This document shows positions 19,425 through 29,202 of a DNA stretch of 64,000 nt, in pieces. Where the stretch lies: positions 1 through 64,000 of the forward strand of contig CAWKLL010000022.1 in the NCBI GenBank assembly GCA_963850255.1, in the 5' to 3' direction. Every line of letters starts with the position of its first letter. Positions within the stretch are counted from its first letter, which is position 1. The stretch is from J054 sp963850255. GTDB lineage: Bacteria > Pseudomonadota > Gammaproteobacteria > Steroidobacterales > GCA-2729495. Both the position numbers and the translations under genes were made by a program. Below the pieces are notes generated by a model. It made no database searches. It was not told the origin of the DNA and saw nothing but the letters and a program-made list of their open reading frames with translations.

Positions 19425-19651
19425 TGAAAGCTACTTTTTAAACTGAGCCGACAGCTATCGCTGGCGGCGGGGGCCCGGGCATATCCCAATACCGTAATGC
19501 GACGCAATCGCATCTGGAACCTCCTCGCTGGCGTATAGCAGAGAATGCTAAGGCAGAGATCGCTGCAAAAACAGCAGCAAATGCTCCGGCATGGCAAGTC
19601 TGCACAAATGGCATCGCCGCCATCGCCTTGCCACGCTATGCTTGTATGGTC

Positions 19652-20575
19652 ATGAACAGCATCAGCGAACAATCAGCGGACGAGAAAAAGCGCGCCCGAC
19701 TGCTACGGGCCGCCAGCTATGCGTCGCTGACCGTCGCCATTGGCCTGGCAGTCCTGAAGAGCTGGGCCTGGCTGGCGACCGATTCCGTGTCCCTGTTGAG
19801 CTCCCTGGCCGATTCGGTGCTGGATATCCTGGCCTCGGCGCTGACTTTCTGGGCCGTGCGCTACTCTCTGCAACCGGCAGATAATGAACATCGATTCGGG
19901 CACGGGAAATCCGAAGGTCTGGCCGCAATGATCCAGAGCCTGATCATTGGCGGCTCGGGTCTGTTCGTGCTCAGCGAGGCCGTGCAACGACTTCTGCAAC
20001 CGCGCCTGATCACTGCACCCGAGATCGGTATCGGCGTAATGATAGCCGCAACACTGGTCACCATTGCACTGGTCACTTTTCAGCATTACGTCGGGCGTCA
20101 GACCGGCTCTGTTGCGATAACCGCCGATGCGGCGCACTACAAGATGGATGTGTTGGTAAACCTGAGTGTTGCGGCGGCCATTTTGCTAACCAGTCTGACG
20201 GGCTGGTCGCTGGCGGATCCTTTGCTTGGCATGGGCGTCGCTGCCTACATTATCTGGGGCGCGCTGGGCATTCTCGGCCAGGCGCTGGAAATTCTGCTCG
20301 ACCGGGAGATCCCTGATTCGGACCGCGAAGCGATTATCAAGATTGCCAGGCAACACCCGGAAGTCCATGGGCTGCACGATATGAAAACGCGCTTCGGCGG
20401 GAATCATTACATCGTCCAATTCCACCTCGAACTCAGCCCAGAGTTAAGCCTGTGGCGCTGCCACGAGATCCTCGACCAGGTCGAGGATCAAATCAGAGCT
20501 CACTACCCCAGCAGCGAGATCATCATCCACCCGGACCCGATTGGCTTTCCGGAACCGCGCGAGAGCTTCGAGTAG
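19652..20575 (+). CDS. Cation diffusion facilitator, FieF-like divalent metal exporter
   Basis: This member of the CDF family exports divalent metals (Zn2+, Fe2+, Cd2+ or Mn2+) in exchange for protons at the inner membrane. About six TM helices are visible. The transport-site residues occur as SLADSVLD in TM2 and ADAAHYKMD in TM5, and HRFGHGKSEG follows TM2. The C-terminal cytoplasmic domain (about residues 205-300) contains GLHDMKTRFGGNHYIVQFHLEL. An ATG at 19652 (MNSISEQS) is chosen over a TTG at 19628. The protein is about 307 residues, normal for FieF/YiiP. No metal regulator lies nearby. Confidence 0.88.
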   Translation: MNSISEQSADEKKRARLLRAASYASLTVAIGLAVLKSWAWLATDSVSLLSSLADSVLDILASALTFWAVRYSLQPADNEHRFGHGKSEGLAAMIQSLIIGGSGLFVLSEAVQRLLQPRLITAPEIGIGVMIAATLVTIALVTFQHYVGRQTGSVAITADAAHYKMDVLVNLSVAAAILLTSLTGWSLADPLLGMGVAAYIIWGALGILGQALEILLDREIPDSDREAIIKIARQHPEVHGLHDMKTRFGGNHYIVQFHLELSPELSLWRCHEILDQVEDQIRAHYPSSEIIIHPDPIGFPEPRESFE

Positions 20576-20965
20576 TCGCGCGTGCGGCTGCAAACCCTGC
20601 CAGGGATCAGCAAGCCGGGGATGCGCTCAGTCCGCTGATGCTATAGCGCTTGATATTCAGCGCTAGAACCGCTGGCCAACAGCGTCTGGTGATTAAACCC
20701 GCTTCTTACAAGCCAGGTAGCGGCGGGGTTTCCGCGCAAAAGGCTGGCTGGCAGCCCATCCAGAACTGTTTGCGGCTGGTCGTGGTCTACTCTATAGAGG
20801 GCGCTGTCCTTGCGAGGCCTCTAGCAGCTCCGATACATTGCCGGTTCGGGCTGCTGCCTCGCAGCATGGCGCTGACTGCCGCGGGCTGACCGCGGCCGGC
20901 GATATCCTGCGAAACTGCCCGCCTAGACAGGTCGAAAACTAACGCAACCCATACAGGCTTTCCGA
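20576..20965. other. 390-base intergenic region without a recognisable gene
   Basis: Downstream of the cation exporter there is a 7-bp inverted repeat, TAGCGCT (20644-20650) and AGCGCTA (20659-20665), with an 8-base loop and no T-run. It could be a transcript-end hairpin. A short open frame at 20650-20889 has no recognisable features. Nothing else was found. Confidence 0.4.
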
Positions 20966-21595
20966 ATGCATCGTCCGCCGACTACCCAATCAGATCTTCT
21001 GCGCGCAAGCCTGCTGCTGGCTTCGCTGCTGGGCTTGCTGGGCTGCGCGCAGTCAGTGGAAGTGCGTTCCGACTTCCCCGAGCCGCTGGTGGACACGCTG
21101 CCGCTGAAAGTCGGCCTGCGCTATACGCCCGAGTTCCTCGGCTACAGCTATGCGGAGGACCTGCCCGATGACGTTACCTGGAGCTTCAGCATTGGCGAAT
21201 CGAACCGCAAGCTGTTCGATAAGATTTTTGAGGCGTTAATGCTGGAAGCGGCGGAAGTTAGCGCCGACGATGCCATCGAAGATTTCGATGCAATTATCGA
21301 ACCGAGTGTGGTGGCGCTGGAATTTTCGCTGCCACGCCAGTCGCGCTCCGATCAATACGCCGTATGGATTCGCTATCTGCTCAAGGTTACGGACAACAAA
21401 GGTCAGCTAATTAGCGAGCTTCCCATCAGCGCTTACGGACAGAGCGACTCGCGACGCTTCAAAGGCGATGACTCAATGCGGCAAGCCACCATACGGGCCA
21501 TGCGCGACGCCGCCGTTTCGATTATTGTGGAGTTTCCCAAGGATGAGAAAATCAAGCAGGCGCTGCTGGAGGTAGAAACGGATGAAGCTTCCTGA
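20966..21595 (+). CDS. Predicted lipoprotein of unknown function
   Basis: This 209-residue protein starts with a lipoprotein signal (LLLASLLGLLGC) and continues as a mixed alpha/beta domain. The regular sequence DAIIEPSVVALEFSLP followed by YAVWIRYLLKVTDNKG suggests a beta-sandwich resembling outer-membrane assembly lipoproteins, but no family is recognised. Its stop codon overlaps the start of the next lipoprotein gene by 14 bases, so the two are translationally coupled and probably work together at the envelope. Confidence 0.6.
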   Translation: MHRPPTTQSDLLRASLLLASLLGLLGCAQSVEVRSDFPEPLVDTLPLKVGLRYTPEFLGYSYAEDLPDDVTWSFSIGESNRKLFDKIFEALMLEAAEVSADDAIEDFDAIIEPSVVALEFSLPRQSRSDQYAVWIRYLLKVTDNKGQLISELPISAYGQSDSRRFKGDDSMRQATIRAMRDAAVSIIVEFPKDEKIKQALLEVETDEAS

Positions 21596-22262
21596 ACAAA
21601 CCGGCTGGATGGCCGGCACCGCACTGGCCAGCATACTGCTGTTGAGCGGGTGTATGACCACGCGCATGGAAGAGTCCAAGAACGCGGCCACCGGTATCGA
21701 CGCCGACCAATCGATTGTCATTATTGAATCCAGCTATCACGCCGGCAATGAAACCGAAGATGGTTTTGTGGATTGTGTGACCAAGGCGGTACAAAAAGGC
21801 AAAAAGAAGATCCGCGTGTTCTCCGACGAAGCCTTCGTGGATGCCCTGTTTCCCTGGTTCGAGCCGCGCACAATGCCGCAAGGACCAGATGCCTTGCCTG
21901 AGCTGATGAGAAAGCCCGGCGTGGCCGAACGAATTCGTGAAAGTGGCGTGCGTTATATCGTCTGGCTTAACGGAGACACGGAACGAACCGCCGGAGGTGG
22001 CAGCCTTTCCTGCGCCGTCGGTCCCGGCGGTGGCGGCTGCTTCGGTCTGGCCTGGTGGGAAAATGACTCGACTTACGAAGCGGCAATCTGGGACATCGCA
22101 GACGGTAAGTCTGCCGGCGAAATCACAGCGGCGGTCCAAGGCACCTCAATGATTCCCGCTGTTGTTGTCCCGGTGCCGCTGATTGCACGTACTCAGAATG
22201 CCGCCTGCAAGGGTCTGGCAAGGGAACTTCAGAATTTCATCGTCACCACCGATCCAACCTGA
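21582..22262 (+). CDS. Predicted lipoprotein of unknown function
   Basis: This 226-residue protein has a lipoprotein signal ending in LLLSGC. The mature part contains an alpha/beta region with IVIIESSYHAGNET, a stretch rich in Gly and Cys (SCAVGPGGGGCFG) and a hydrophobic C-terminal segment (IPAVVVPVPLIA). The Cys pair in the Gly-rich loop could form a disulfide in the periplasm. No family is recognised. The gene overlaps the upstream lipoprotein gene by 14 bases, and an HExxH peptidase gene begins 31 bases downstream, so the three form a likely operon. Confidence 0.6.
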   Translation: MKLPEQTGWMAGTALASILLLSGCMTTRMEESKNAATGIDADQSIVIIESSYHAGNETEDGFVDCVTKAVQKGKKKIRVFSDEAFVDALFPWFEPRTMPQGPDALPELMRKPGVAERIRESGVRYIVWLNGDTERTAGGGSLSCAVGPGGGGCFGLAWWENDSTYEAAIWDIADGKSAGEITAAVQGTSMIPAVVVPVPLIARTQNAACKGLARELQNFIVTTDPT

Positions 22263-22293
22263 GCCGTCAATCGCATCGCTACCAGGGCTTCCC

Positions 22294-23520
22294 GTGAGCT
22301 TAGTTTTCGGTTGCCTTGCCATCGCTTTTAGCTTGATGCCCTTGGCTGCGACGGCGGCCAATCCCCTCGCCTACCCGGTAACTTTTGGCGCGCAGCTGCG
22401 TGCCGATCAGATCGAGGCCGATGCCTGGATCAGCGTAACGCAAAAAGAATCGCGTCTGCAGCAAGTGCGCCTGCGCGCTCCCGCCGACCGCTATCATGAC
22501 TTCAGCGGCGACGGCGAGATTCGCCGCCAGGGCGATCGCCTGCTGTGGACGCCGCCAGCCGAGGGCGGGCGACTGAATTACCGGGTAACGGTAAATCATC
22601 GACGCAATAAAAATGGTCTCGATGCCTTCGTGGGGAAGGACTTCGCCCTGCTGCGCGCAGAAGACCTGTTCCCCCCGGCTGCCATCAGCCAGATGGACGG
22701 CGCCGAATCGATCAGCCGCATGGAATTGAGGCTGCCGCGCGATTGGCAGTTGGTGACTGCGCTGCAGCCCGATGATGCCGGCGGCTGGATGGTGCGCAAT
22801 CCACAGCGCAAATTCGATCGGCCAACGGGCTGGCTGGCTGCAGGCGATCTGGGTATTCGCCGCGACCGCATTGCCGGCATCCAGGTAGCGGTGGCCGGGC
22901 CCAAGGGTCAGGGCGTGCGGCGAGTATCAATGCTGGCGCTATTGCGCTGGACTCTGCCAGATGTCGTCGCGCTAATGCCTGGCCCTCCGCCGGAGCGACT
23001 GGTCCTGGTCTCGGCCGGCGATCCACTCTGGCGCGGCGGTCTGTCGGGACCCGCATCTTTGTATATCCACGCCGAGCGACCGTTGCTTAGCGAAGACGGC
23101 AGCAGCACCCTCCTGCACGAACTGCTACATGTCCTGTTACCCATAGCCACGGCTCCAGACCATGATTGGATTGATGAGGGCCTGGCCGAATACCTCACGC
23201 TGCGCATACTGCGCGATACCGACAGCATCTCCGGGCGACGATTTAACAAAAGCATGACCAATGCGCGCAGAAAAGGTGGACAGCGCAGCCTGGTGGGCAA
23301 CTCCTCCAGCGGAAGTCGGACTGCGCGCGCGGTGGCTTTACTGCATGACCTGGACCGGGAAATGCTGGCGGCCAGCTCCGGCAGCCAGGGGCTGCCGGAG
23401 CTGGCCACGTTGCTGGCTCAAGACCCCGGCCCCATTGACCTGGAGCGGCTGGGCGAACAGGTTCGAATACTTGCCGGTGAAGGCGAATATCCCAGCCTGG
23501 ACAGCGCAGCGCGTCGCTAG
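22294..23520 (+). CDS. Secreted gluzincin-type metallopeptidase (M61-like)
   Basis: This 408-residue protein carries the zinc-binding motif HELLH near residue 275 followed after about 20 residues by DEGLAEY, whose Glu would be the third zinc ligand, as in gluzincins (M1/M61). The N-terminal beta-rich region (YRVTVNHRRNK..) resembles the M61 glycyl-aminopeptidase N-domain. No PDZ domain is present. The GTG at 22294 is chosen because it begins a clear signal peptide (SLVFGCLAIAFSLMPLAATAA); longer in-frame starts overlap the upstream lipoprotein. It is probably periplasmic. Exact family membership is tentative. Confidence 0.7.
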   Translation: MSLVFGCLAIAFSLMPLAATAANPLAYPVTFGAQLRADQIEADAWISVTQKESRLQQVRLRAPADRYHDFSGDGEIRRQGDRLLWTPPAEGGRLNYRVTVNHRRNKNGLDAFVGKDFALLRAEDLFPPAAISQMDGAESISRMELRLPRDWQLVTALQPDDAGGWMVRNPQRKFDRPTGWLAAGDLGIRRDRIAGIQVAVAGPKGQGVRRVSMLALLRWTLPDVVALMPGPPPERLVLVSAGDPLWRGGLSGPASLYIHAERPLLSEDGSSTLLHELLHVLLPIATAPDHDWIDEGLAEYLTLRILRDTDSISGRRFNKSMTNARRKGGQRSLVGNSSSGSRTARAVALLHDLDREMLAASSGSQGLPELATLLAQDPGPIDLERLGEQVRILAGEGEYPSLDSAARR

Positions 23521-23674
23521 GCACCTGATTCGCTGGTTCTGAGAACTGGCGCACAGTCACGCGCGGACACAATCTCTACGCTCGTTTGACCGGTAATAAT
23601 GACCGACGAAGCCTTGCAAGGCGGCGCTGCGGCGCGTAAAAAAGAATAGAACAGGCCACAAAGAAGCCTGAGAA

Positions 23675-25771
23675 ATGCAAGAAAAAGTAAAAGAAACAAA
23701 GAGCTTAGAAGCGTTTTTTGACGAAGATCCTACGGATGAACTCCCGATTCTGACGGGAATTGATCTGGCTGCGGAGCAAACGGCCGAGTTTGAACCTGAA
23801 GCCGAGATTGAGGATCAAACGGGTGAAACACCGATACTGAGCCTCGACAACGTCGTGTTGCCCTCTGCATCCGAGGCGCGAGAGATTGCGGCTGCGCTAA
23901 GTTCGTCCGCGCCCGGCAACCGGCTCTCACTGCAGCGGCTCGAAGCTGAAATCCAGGCCTTACAGGAACGCTTTATCGACCTGGAAACGGACCTGCGCCT
24001 GCGCGATGACCAGATCGAACTGCTCCAGGCCGAGCTGGGTACACGAGACGACGCTGTCGAAACCCTTGAACAACGGCTTGAGCAAGCCCAGCAAGCCAGC
24101 GCCACCCTGGATGAGCAAAGACAAAGCCTGGCGGCTGAAATTGAGACACTCCAGGCGGTTATCGCCGAAGGTGAGGTCGATATGGCCCTGGCCCAGACCC
24201 GCCAGGCCGAACTCCAGGCCGAGATGGAAACGGTTCAGGCGCAGGCGGAAGAAATCCGTCGACAAAGTGAACAGCAGCTGGCCGCGCAGGCTCTGGAAGC
24301 GACGGAGCGCGACAACTGGCAACAAAGCCTGGATGCGCACGAGAGCGAGAAAGCCGCGCTGCGCATGCAATTGGCGGACCTGGAAACCTACATTGCCGGT
24401 CGCAAGCAGCATTGGCAGCAGCTCCAGGGCGAATGCGACCAACAAGCACGCAGCCTGCGCGCCCTCGAAGCAGCCGCGGTCACCAAATCAGCACAACTCG
24501 AGCGCAAAGCTGTCCAAACCAGCCAGCTGGACGTGGCACTGTGCGAGCAGCGCGAACTGTCCAGGACCCTGCAGTCAGAGGTCAGCGAGCTGCGCAGTGA
24601 ATCGGCACAACAGCAGCAGACCCTGATCGAACGCGAGCAAGAACTGGAACAGCTGAGCCAGCAGCTGGGCGACGCGCGCATGAGCAGCGACGAACTCCAA
24701 CAGGCGTTGGCAGAACGCGCCGAGCGAATCGAATTGCTGGCGGAGTTAGGCGAGTCGACCGCAGCCGAGCGCAATACAAAAGAAGCCGAGCTTGCCGAGT
24801 TGCGCTCGAGATTAACCGATAGTGAACAGCAAATTGGCGATTTGCGCTCCCAACTTGAACGCTCCCAGACGCAGTTTAGCGAAGCCGAGAGCAGCATTCA
24901 GGACCTGGAAGGCGCGCTGCAAAATAGCGAGAACGGCTTCGGCGAACTGCGCAATGAACTGAAAAAGGCGCGCAGCGAAGCGGCCAATTTGAGTAAAGAG
25001 CTAAAAGCCAGCCAACAGCAGACCAGCGAGTTGAGCGAGCTGCGGCAGACACTGGAAAACCAGCTTGAAACCGTTCAGATGCAACTTGAAGAGGCTCTGG
25101 AAACCAGTCAGAAGAAATCCGAATTGGCCGATGAGCACGCCGAGGCCATTGAGACCCTGAAGAGCGAATTGAGCAGTCTGAGCAAGCAGCGAGATGCGCT
25201 GGCCAGCCAGCTGACCGCCAGCGAAGCAGATGTCCAGGGGCTGCAGGCCAGCAATAGCGAGCTTGCTGAAGAATCAGAACTACGCCAGGAAGCCATTGCA
25301 GGCTTGCAGGCCGAGCTGATGGACAAGCTGGAAACTATCGACACTCTGAGCCGCGATGCCGAACAGCTGGCACAACTTGAGGCGCGCATTCGCAGTCTCG
25401 ATGACCGACTGGCCCAGGCCCATGATCGCGAGGCTCCGAGTCGTCAGCATCCCGTAACCCGGGTGATGGTCACGGTCAATAGTGATCGAGCCGTGAAGTA
25501 TCCGCTCTACAAAGACACGATGACCATTGGAAGATCGGCAGATAGCGATATTCGTATTCGCCGACAGTACATAAGCCGACATCATGCCAGGGTTCACCAG
25601 GATGCCGGCGCGACCTATATCGAGGACCTGGGCAGTAAAAATGGCGTGCGTGTAAATGCAGCACCCGTCGACCGTCAGCAGTTGCGCGACGGCGATCTGG
25701 TAGATATTGGTAAATTGCAGTTCCGCTTCGTCGACCTGATGGCCAACCAGAACGGACGACACAACGCCTGA
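23675..25771 (+). CDS. Long coiled-coil protein with C-terminal FHA domain
   Basis: This 698-residue protein has three parts. Residues 1-85 are acidic and low-complexity. Residues about 90-590 form a nearly continuous coiled coil of heptads rich in Gln, Glu, Leu and Ala. Residues about 605-690 are a forkhead-associated domain with the phosphothreonine-binding residues in TIGRSADSDI, SRHHARV and NGVRVN. There is no signal peptide or TM helix. FHA domains read Ser/Thr phosphorylation, yet no Ser/Thr kinase is encoded nearby. A structural or scaffold role is plausible. It is followed by two small membrane protein genes on the same strand. Confidence 0.85.
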   Translation: MQEKVKETKSLEAFFDEDPTDELPILTGIDLAAEQTAEFEPEAEIEDQTGETPILSLDNVVLPSASEAREIAAALSSSAPGNRLSLQRLEAEIQALQERFIDLETDLRLRDDQIELLQAELGTRDDAVETLEQRLEQAQQASATLDEQRQSLAAEIETLQAVIAEGEVDMALAQTRQAELQAEMETVQAQAEEIRRQSEQQLAAQALEATERDNWQQSLDAHESEKAALRMQLADLETYIAGRKQHWQQLQGECDQQARSLRALEAAAVTKSAQLERKAVQTSQLDVALCEQRELSRTLQSEVSELRSESAQQQQTLIEREQELEQLSQQLGDARMSSDELQQALAERAERIELLAELGESTAAERNTKEAELAELRSRLTDSEQQIGDLRSQLERSQTQFSEAESSIQDLEGALQNSENGFGELRNELKKARSEAANLSKELKASQQQTSELSELRQTLENQLETVQMQLEEALETSQKKSELADEHAEAIETLKSELSSLSKQRDALASQLTASEADVQGLQASNSELAEESELRQEAIAGLQAELMDKLETIDTLSRDAEQLAQLEARIRSLDDRLAQAHDREAPSRQHPVTRVMVTVNSDRAVKYPLYKDTMTIGRSADSDIRIRRQYISRHHARVHQDAGATYIEDLGSKNGVRVNAAPVDRQQLRDGDLVDIGKLQFRFVDLMANQNGRHNA

Positions 25772-25846
25772 TTCCCGGACGCCTGTGTGAGACCGCTCAC
25801 AGACATCTGCGCAGCTGGCGGGCATAGTCCGCGGCTGAGACCCGAC

Positions 25847-26155
25847 ATGCAGATATCCAAGATCACTCATCCCAGCTCCCCGCCTGATCGACTTGGACTG
25901 GCTCAGCGTTTCAGCGCAACGCTGCTGAAAAAACTCTGGTTGCCGCGTGGCGTTTACGAAGCCATACCCTACCTCTACCTGCTGGCCGGCGTGCTGGCTC
26001 TGCTTTCGGCCATCTACAGTGAAACCTGGGCCTGGATACTGCCGTACCTGGTTTTGCTGGGCCTGGTTTGCCTGCATGCTGGAATCGCCATCCTGACCCT
26101 TCGCTATCGCTTCCGCCGCCGGCGGCCTGGCCTCGGCCAAGATCGGCGTCCCTGA
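25847..26155 (+). CDS. Small membrane protein of unknown function
   Basis: This protein of about 102 residues (from the ATG at 25847; a GTG at 25787 would add 20 residues) has two predicted TM helices, AIPYLYLLAGVLALLSAIY and WILPYLVLLGLVCLHAGIAIL, and an Arg-rich C-terminal tail. No family is recognised. It follows the FHA gene by 75 bases and may belong to the same transcript. Confidence 0.5.
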   Translation: MQISKITHPSSPPDRLGLAQRFSATLLKKLWLPRGVYEAIPYLYLLAGVLALLSAIYSETWAWILPYLVLLGLVCLHAGIAILTLRYRFRRRRPGLGQDRRP

Positions 26156-26211
26156 GGACCGCTGACAGGCTAAAATAGCCCTCAGCCGTCGCTTCCGGGT
26201 CAAATTCGCAA

Positions 26212-26517
26212 ATGACAAACGCGCATCGCCAATCTGCCGGCCGCAGCCTGCTGCTGTTGTTCGTCCTTAGCCTGCTCGGCGTGCTGCTGGCACCCTTGGT
26301 GGTGTATTGGTTCGGCAGCACTGTGATGGCGCCCTACGAAGGCGATAGCGGGCTGAGCGGGTTCCTCGCCAGCGTCTACTCAGCTGCCCTGGCTGCCCGA
26401 CCGGGTGCACTGGCGCTGATTCTAAGCCCGGCTGGCTTGTTGCTGACTTGGTGGCTGATCTTTAAGTTGCTGTCCGTGTCCCGCAACACCCTGGAATCCG
26501 ATGACAATAATCACTGA
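26212..26517 (+). CDS. Small membrane protein of unknown function
   Basis: This 101-residue protein has two predicted TM segments, LLLLFVLSLLGVLLAPLVVYWF and LALILSPAGLLLTWWLIFKLL, separated by about 35 residues that are probably periplasmic. No family is recognised. It lies 56 bases downstream of another small membrane protein gene on the same strand. Confidence 0.5.
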   Translation: MTNAHRQSAGRSLLLLFVLSLLGVLLAPLVVYWFGSTVMAPYEGDSGLSGFLASVYSAALAARPGALALILSPAGLLLTWWLIFKLLSVSRNTLESDDNNH

Positions 26518-26652
26518 AAAGTCAGAGGCTCACGCCACTTTTCTCAATCTTTATGTCATATAGGCTCGTGACCGGGTTCCAGCGCGCCTATAGTGTGTTC
26601 AGACACTGCGGATGCCCCCGCCAGAACACTAAGGAAAAACAGCGGGCGCCGA

Positions 26653-26937
26653 TCAGGGCCAGTAGTACCAGCCCGTTGCCAGCAGACCCAGCCAAAAAAA
26701 GCCCAGCACCGGATAACGCCATTTGCGCTGGCGCAGGGTACCGAGAAAACCCAGGGCTGAGGCGGCCGAGAGGATCGCGAAAATCCCTGCGCTGCGAAGC
26801 AGCAACGGCATCTCATCGGCAACGCGCGGATATTCGCCCTGCAACAGCCAGAAAATGAACGCCACAGCGGCCAGGCCAAAGGCGATAGCCGAAATAGTAC
26901 CCATAAGTACGCCGAGGATAACCGTGAACGGAAGCAT
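26653..26937 (-). CDS. Small three-helix membrane protein of unknown function
   Basis: This 94-residue protein has three predicted TM helices (FTVILGVLMGTISAIAFGLA, a segment around AGIFAILSAASALGFLG, and YPVLGFFWLGLLATGWYYW) and a short charged loop. No family is recognised. It is convergent with the gene at 26212 and divergent from prc. Kept as a gene because the ATG start and hydrophobic pattern run the full length of the frame. Confidence 0.5.
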   Translation of the reverse strand: MLPFTVILGVLMGTISAIAFGLAAVAFIFWLLQGEYPRVADEMPLLLRSAGIFAILSAASALGFLGTLRQRKWRYPVLGFFWLGLLATGWYYWP

Positions 26938-27049
26938 GGGCGTCAGCGAACTAAAAGTCGTAGTCTCAGTCGTAACGCTGAGGCTGCTATTCTTGGCCCA
27001 GCGTGGATACGCTGGCTATCTTTGTTAACGCTCAATAGTTCGGACCAGG

Positions 27050-29177
27050 ATGACTAAAACAAAAAAACGCACACATCGAAACAGCCTCTTCGTCTGTCTG
27101 CTCGCCGCAGCCCTGATTCTGAGTTTCGGGCTGCCGGCCGCAGCGAATGCCGACGAGCAAGCCAGCGTCGCGCCGGCGATTCTCGAATCAACCCCGCGAC
27201 ATCGTCAGGTGGCGCGCATGGTAACGCGCTTTGTCGAACGTGCGCACTATGCCCGAGCCCGCGTAGATGACGAATTGTCGGCCGCCATCCTGGATGACTA
27301 TCTGCGCTCCCTGGACCCCGGCAAGCACTACTTTCTGGCTTCGGATATCGTCTATTTTTCGCGCTATCGCGCCGGCCTTGATGATGTGCTGCGCTCCGGA
27401 GAACTGGGCGCGGTATTTGACGTGTTCCGACTGTATCGACTGCGCGCCCAGCAAAACCTGAGTTTCGCCATTGCGACCCTGGACGAAGAACCGAACTTCA
27501 CCGTTGATGAAGTGTACTTTTTCGACCGCGAGGATCTGCCCTGGATCAGAGACCCAGCTAGAAATGCAGGATCTCTGGCGGCGCCGGGTCAAAAATGATG
27601 CACTGAGCCTGGTGCTGGCCAACAAGAGCTGGGATGAGGCCGCCGACGTGCTGCGCAAGCGCTACCAGCGCCTGCTCAAGAGAATCAACGAACTCGACAG
27701 CGACGATGTGTTCGAAAACTTCATGAACACCTTTGCGCACACCCTGGACCCCCACTCCAGTTACCTGTCACCGCGCCAGTCCGAGGAATACCGGATTCAG
27801 ATGAGCCTGTCCTATGAAGGTATCGGTGCCTCTCTGCGCCTGGACGAAGACCTGGTGACGGTGCTGAACGTCATCGCCGGCGGCCCTGCGGCCATCGACG
27901 GTCGCATTCAGGCAGAAGATCGCATTATCGCTGTCGGCCAGGACGACAAGTCTGAACTGATCGATGTGGTTGGCTGGCAGCTGGACGACGTGGTTCAGTT
28001 GATACGCGGGCCCGGCGGCACCAGCGTGCGCCTGCAAATTCTGCCCGCCGACGGCTTGCCCGGTGCCGACGAAACCATCGTTGAGCTGGTACGCGACAAG
28101 ATCAAGCTTGAAGAACAGGCTGCCAGCGGCGAAACCCTGAAGATCGATCGCAACGGACAATCCCTGAATCTCGGCATTATCAAAGTGCCAAGCTTTTACC
28201 AGGATTTCGACGCCAGAAATCGTGGCGACAAAGACTATGTCAGCACGACGCGCGACGTAGAACGCATCATCGGCGAGCTCGAAGCGGAAGGCATCGACGG
28301 ACTGATTCTGGATTTGCGCGGCAATGGCGGCGGTCACCTCTCAGAGGCGACAGCGCTTACAGGTTTGTTCATCGACAAAGGTCCGGTTGTACAATTGCGC
28401 GATATGAACGGTCGCATCGAAGTGCTCGACGACCCGATTCCCTCGGTTGCCTATAAAGGCTCGCTGGTAGTGATGGTCGATCGTTTCAGCGCCTCGGCTT
28501 CCGAGATTTTCGCAGCCGCGATCCAGGACTATCGTCGCGGCATCGTCATTGGCCAGCAAACATTTGGTAAAGGAACGGTGCAGAACCTCTACCTTCTGGA
28601 TCAGTACGCAAGGCGCGTACCGGAAGATGGACTCGGCCAGCTAACCCTGACCATCGGCAAGTACTACCGGGTAACTGGTGGCAGCACCCAGCATCGCGGC
28701 GTGGTGCCGGACATCGAATTGCCGTCGGCTGTGGATCCAAGCGTGGTGGGCGAAAGCAGCCGTGATCGCGCCTTACCCTGGGATCAGATCGAGTCGACCC
28801 GATTCCGCGCTGCCGACAACGTGGATGAACAGATAGGGATTCTGAACCAGACTCAGCGGAGCCGCACATCCAGCGATCCTGATGTTCGATTCCTGTTGGC
28901 CGATATCGAGGCACTGGAACAGATACGCGATCAGCGTGCGGTCTCTCTGAACATCGAAACCCGGAAAGCCGAGCGCGAATCACGCAAAGTAGATCAGTTG
29001 GCCCGGGAGAACCTGCGTCGTGACGCCCGCGGGCTAGAACCCGTTGCTTCGATGGACGAGCTGTCGGAAGAAGAACAAGCGGATATTTTGCGGGATCAGG
29101 CCGCCCAGGTACTCGGCGATATTGTCAGCCTGGAGCGCAAGGATACTGCGCTATTGACCCAGGCCGCCGGCAGTTAA
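27050..29177 (+). CDS. prc: Carboxy-terminal processing (tail-specific) protease, S41 family; one frame break
   Basis: This periplasmic S41 serine protease degrades misfolded or tagged proteins and regulates cell-wall hydrolases. The start at 27050 gives a signal peptide (LFVCLLAAALILSFGLPAAANA), then the Prc N-terminal domain. Near 27555 the frame shifts by one base: DLPWIRD continues in the next frame as EMQDLWRRRVKND, matching the continuous sequence seen in homologues. A PDZ domain (SLSYEGIGASL..GGPAA) and the S41 core follow. The catalytic Ser is in FSASASEIFAAA (near residue 480) and the Lys in TFGKGTVQ (near 506). Total length, about 708 residues, is normal. The break may be a sequencing indel rather than a real mutation. 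Confidence 0.87.
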
Positions 29178-29202
29178 GCAGCCGCGTAAAAAGTAGTCTC
29201 GG

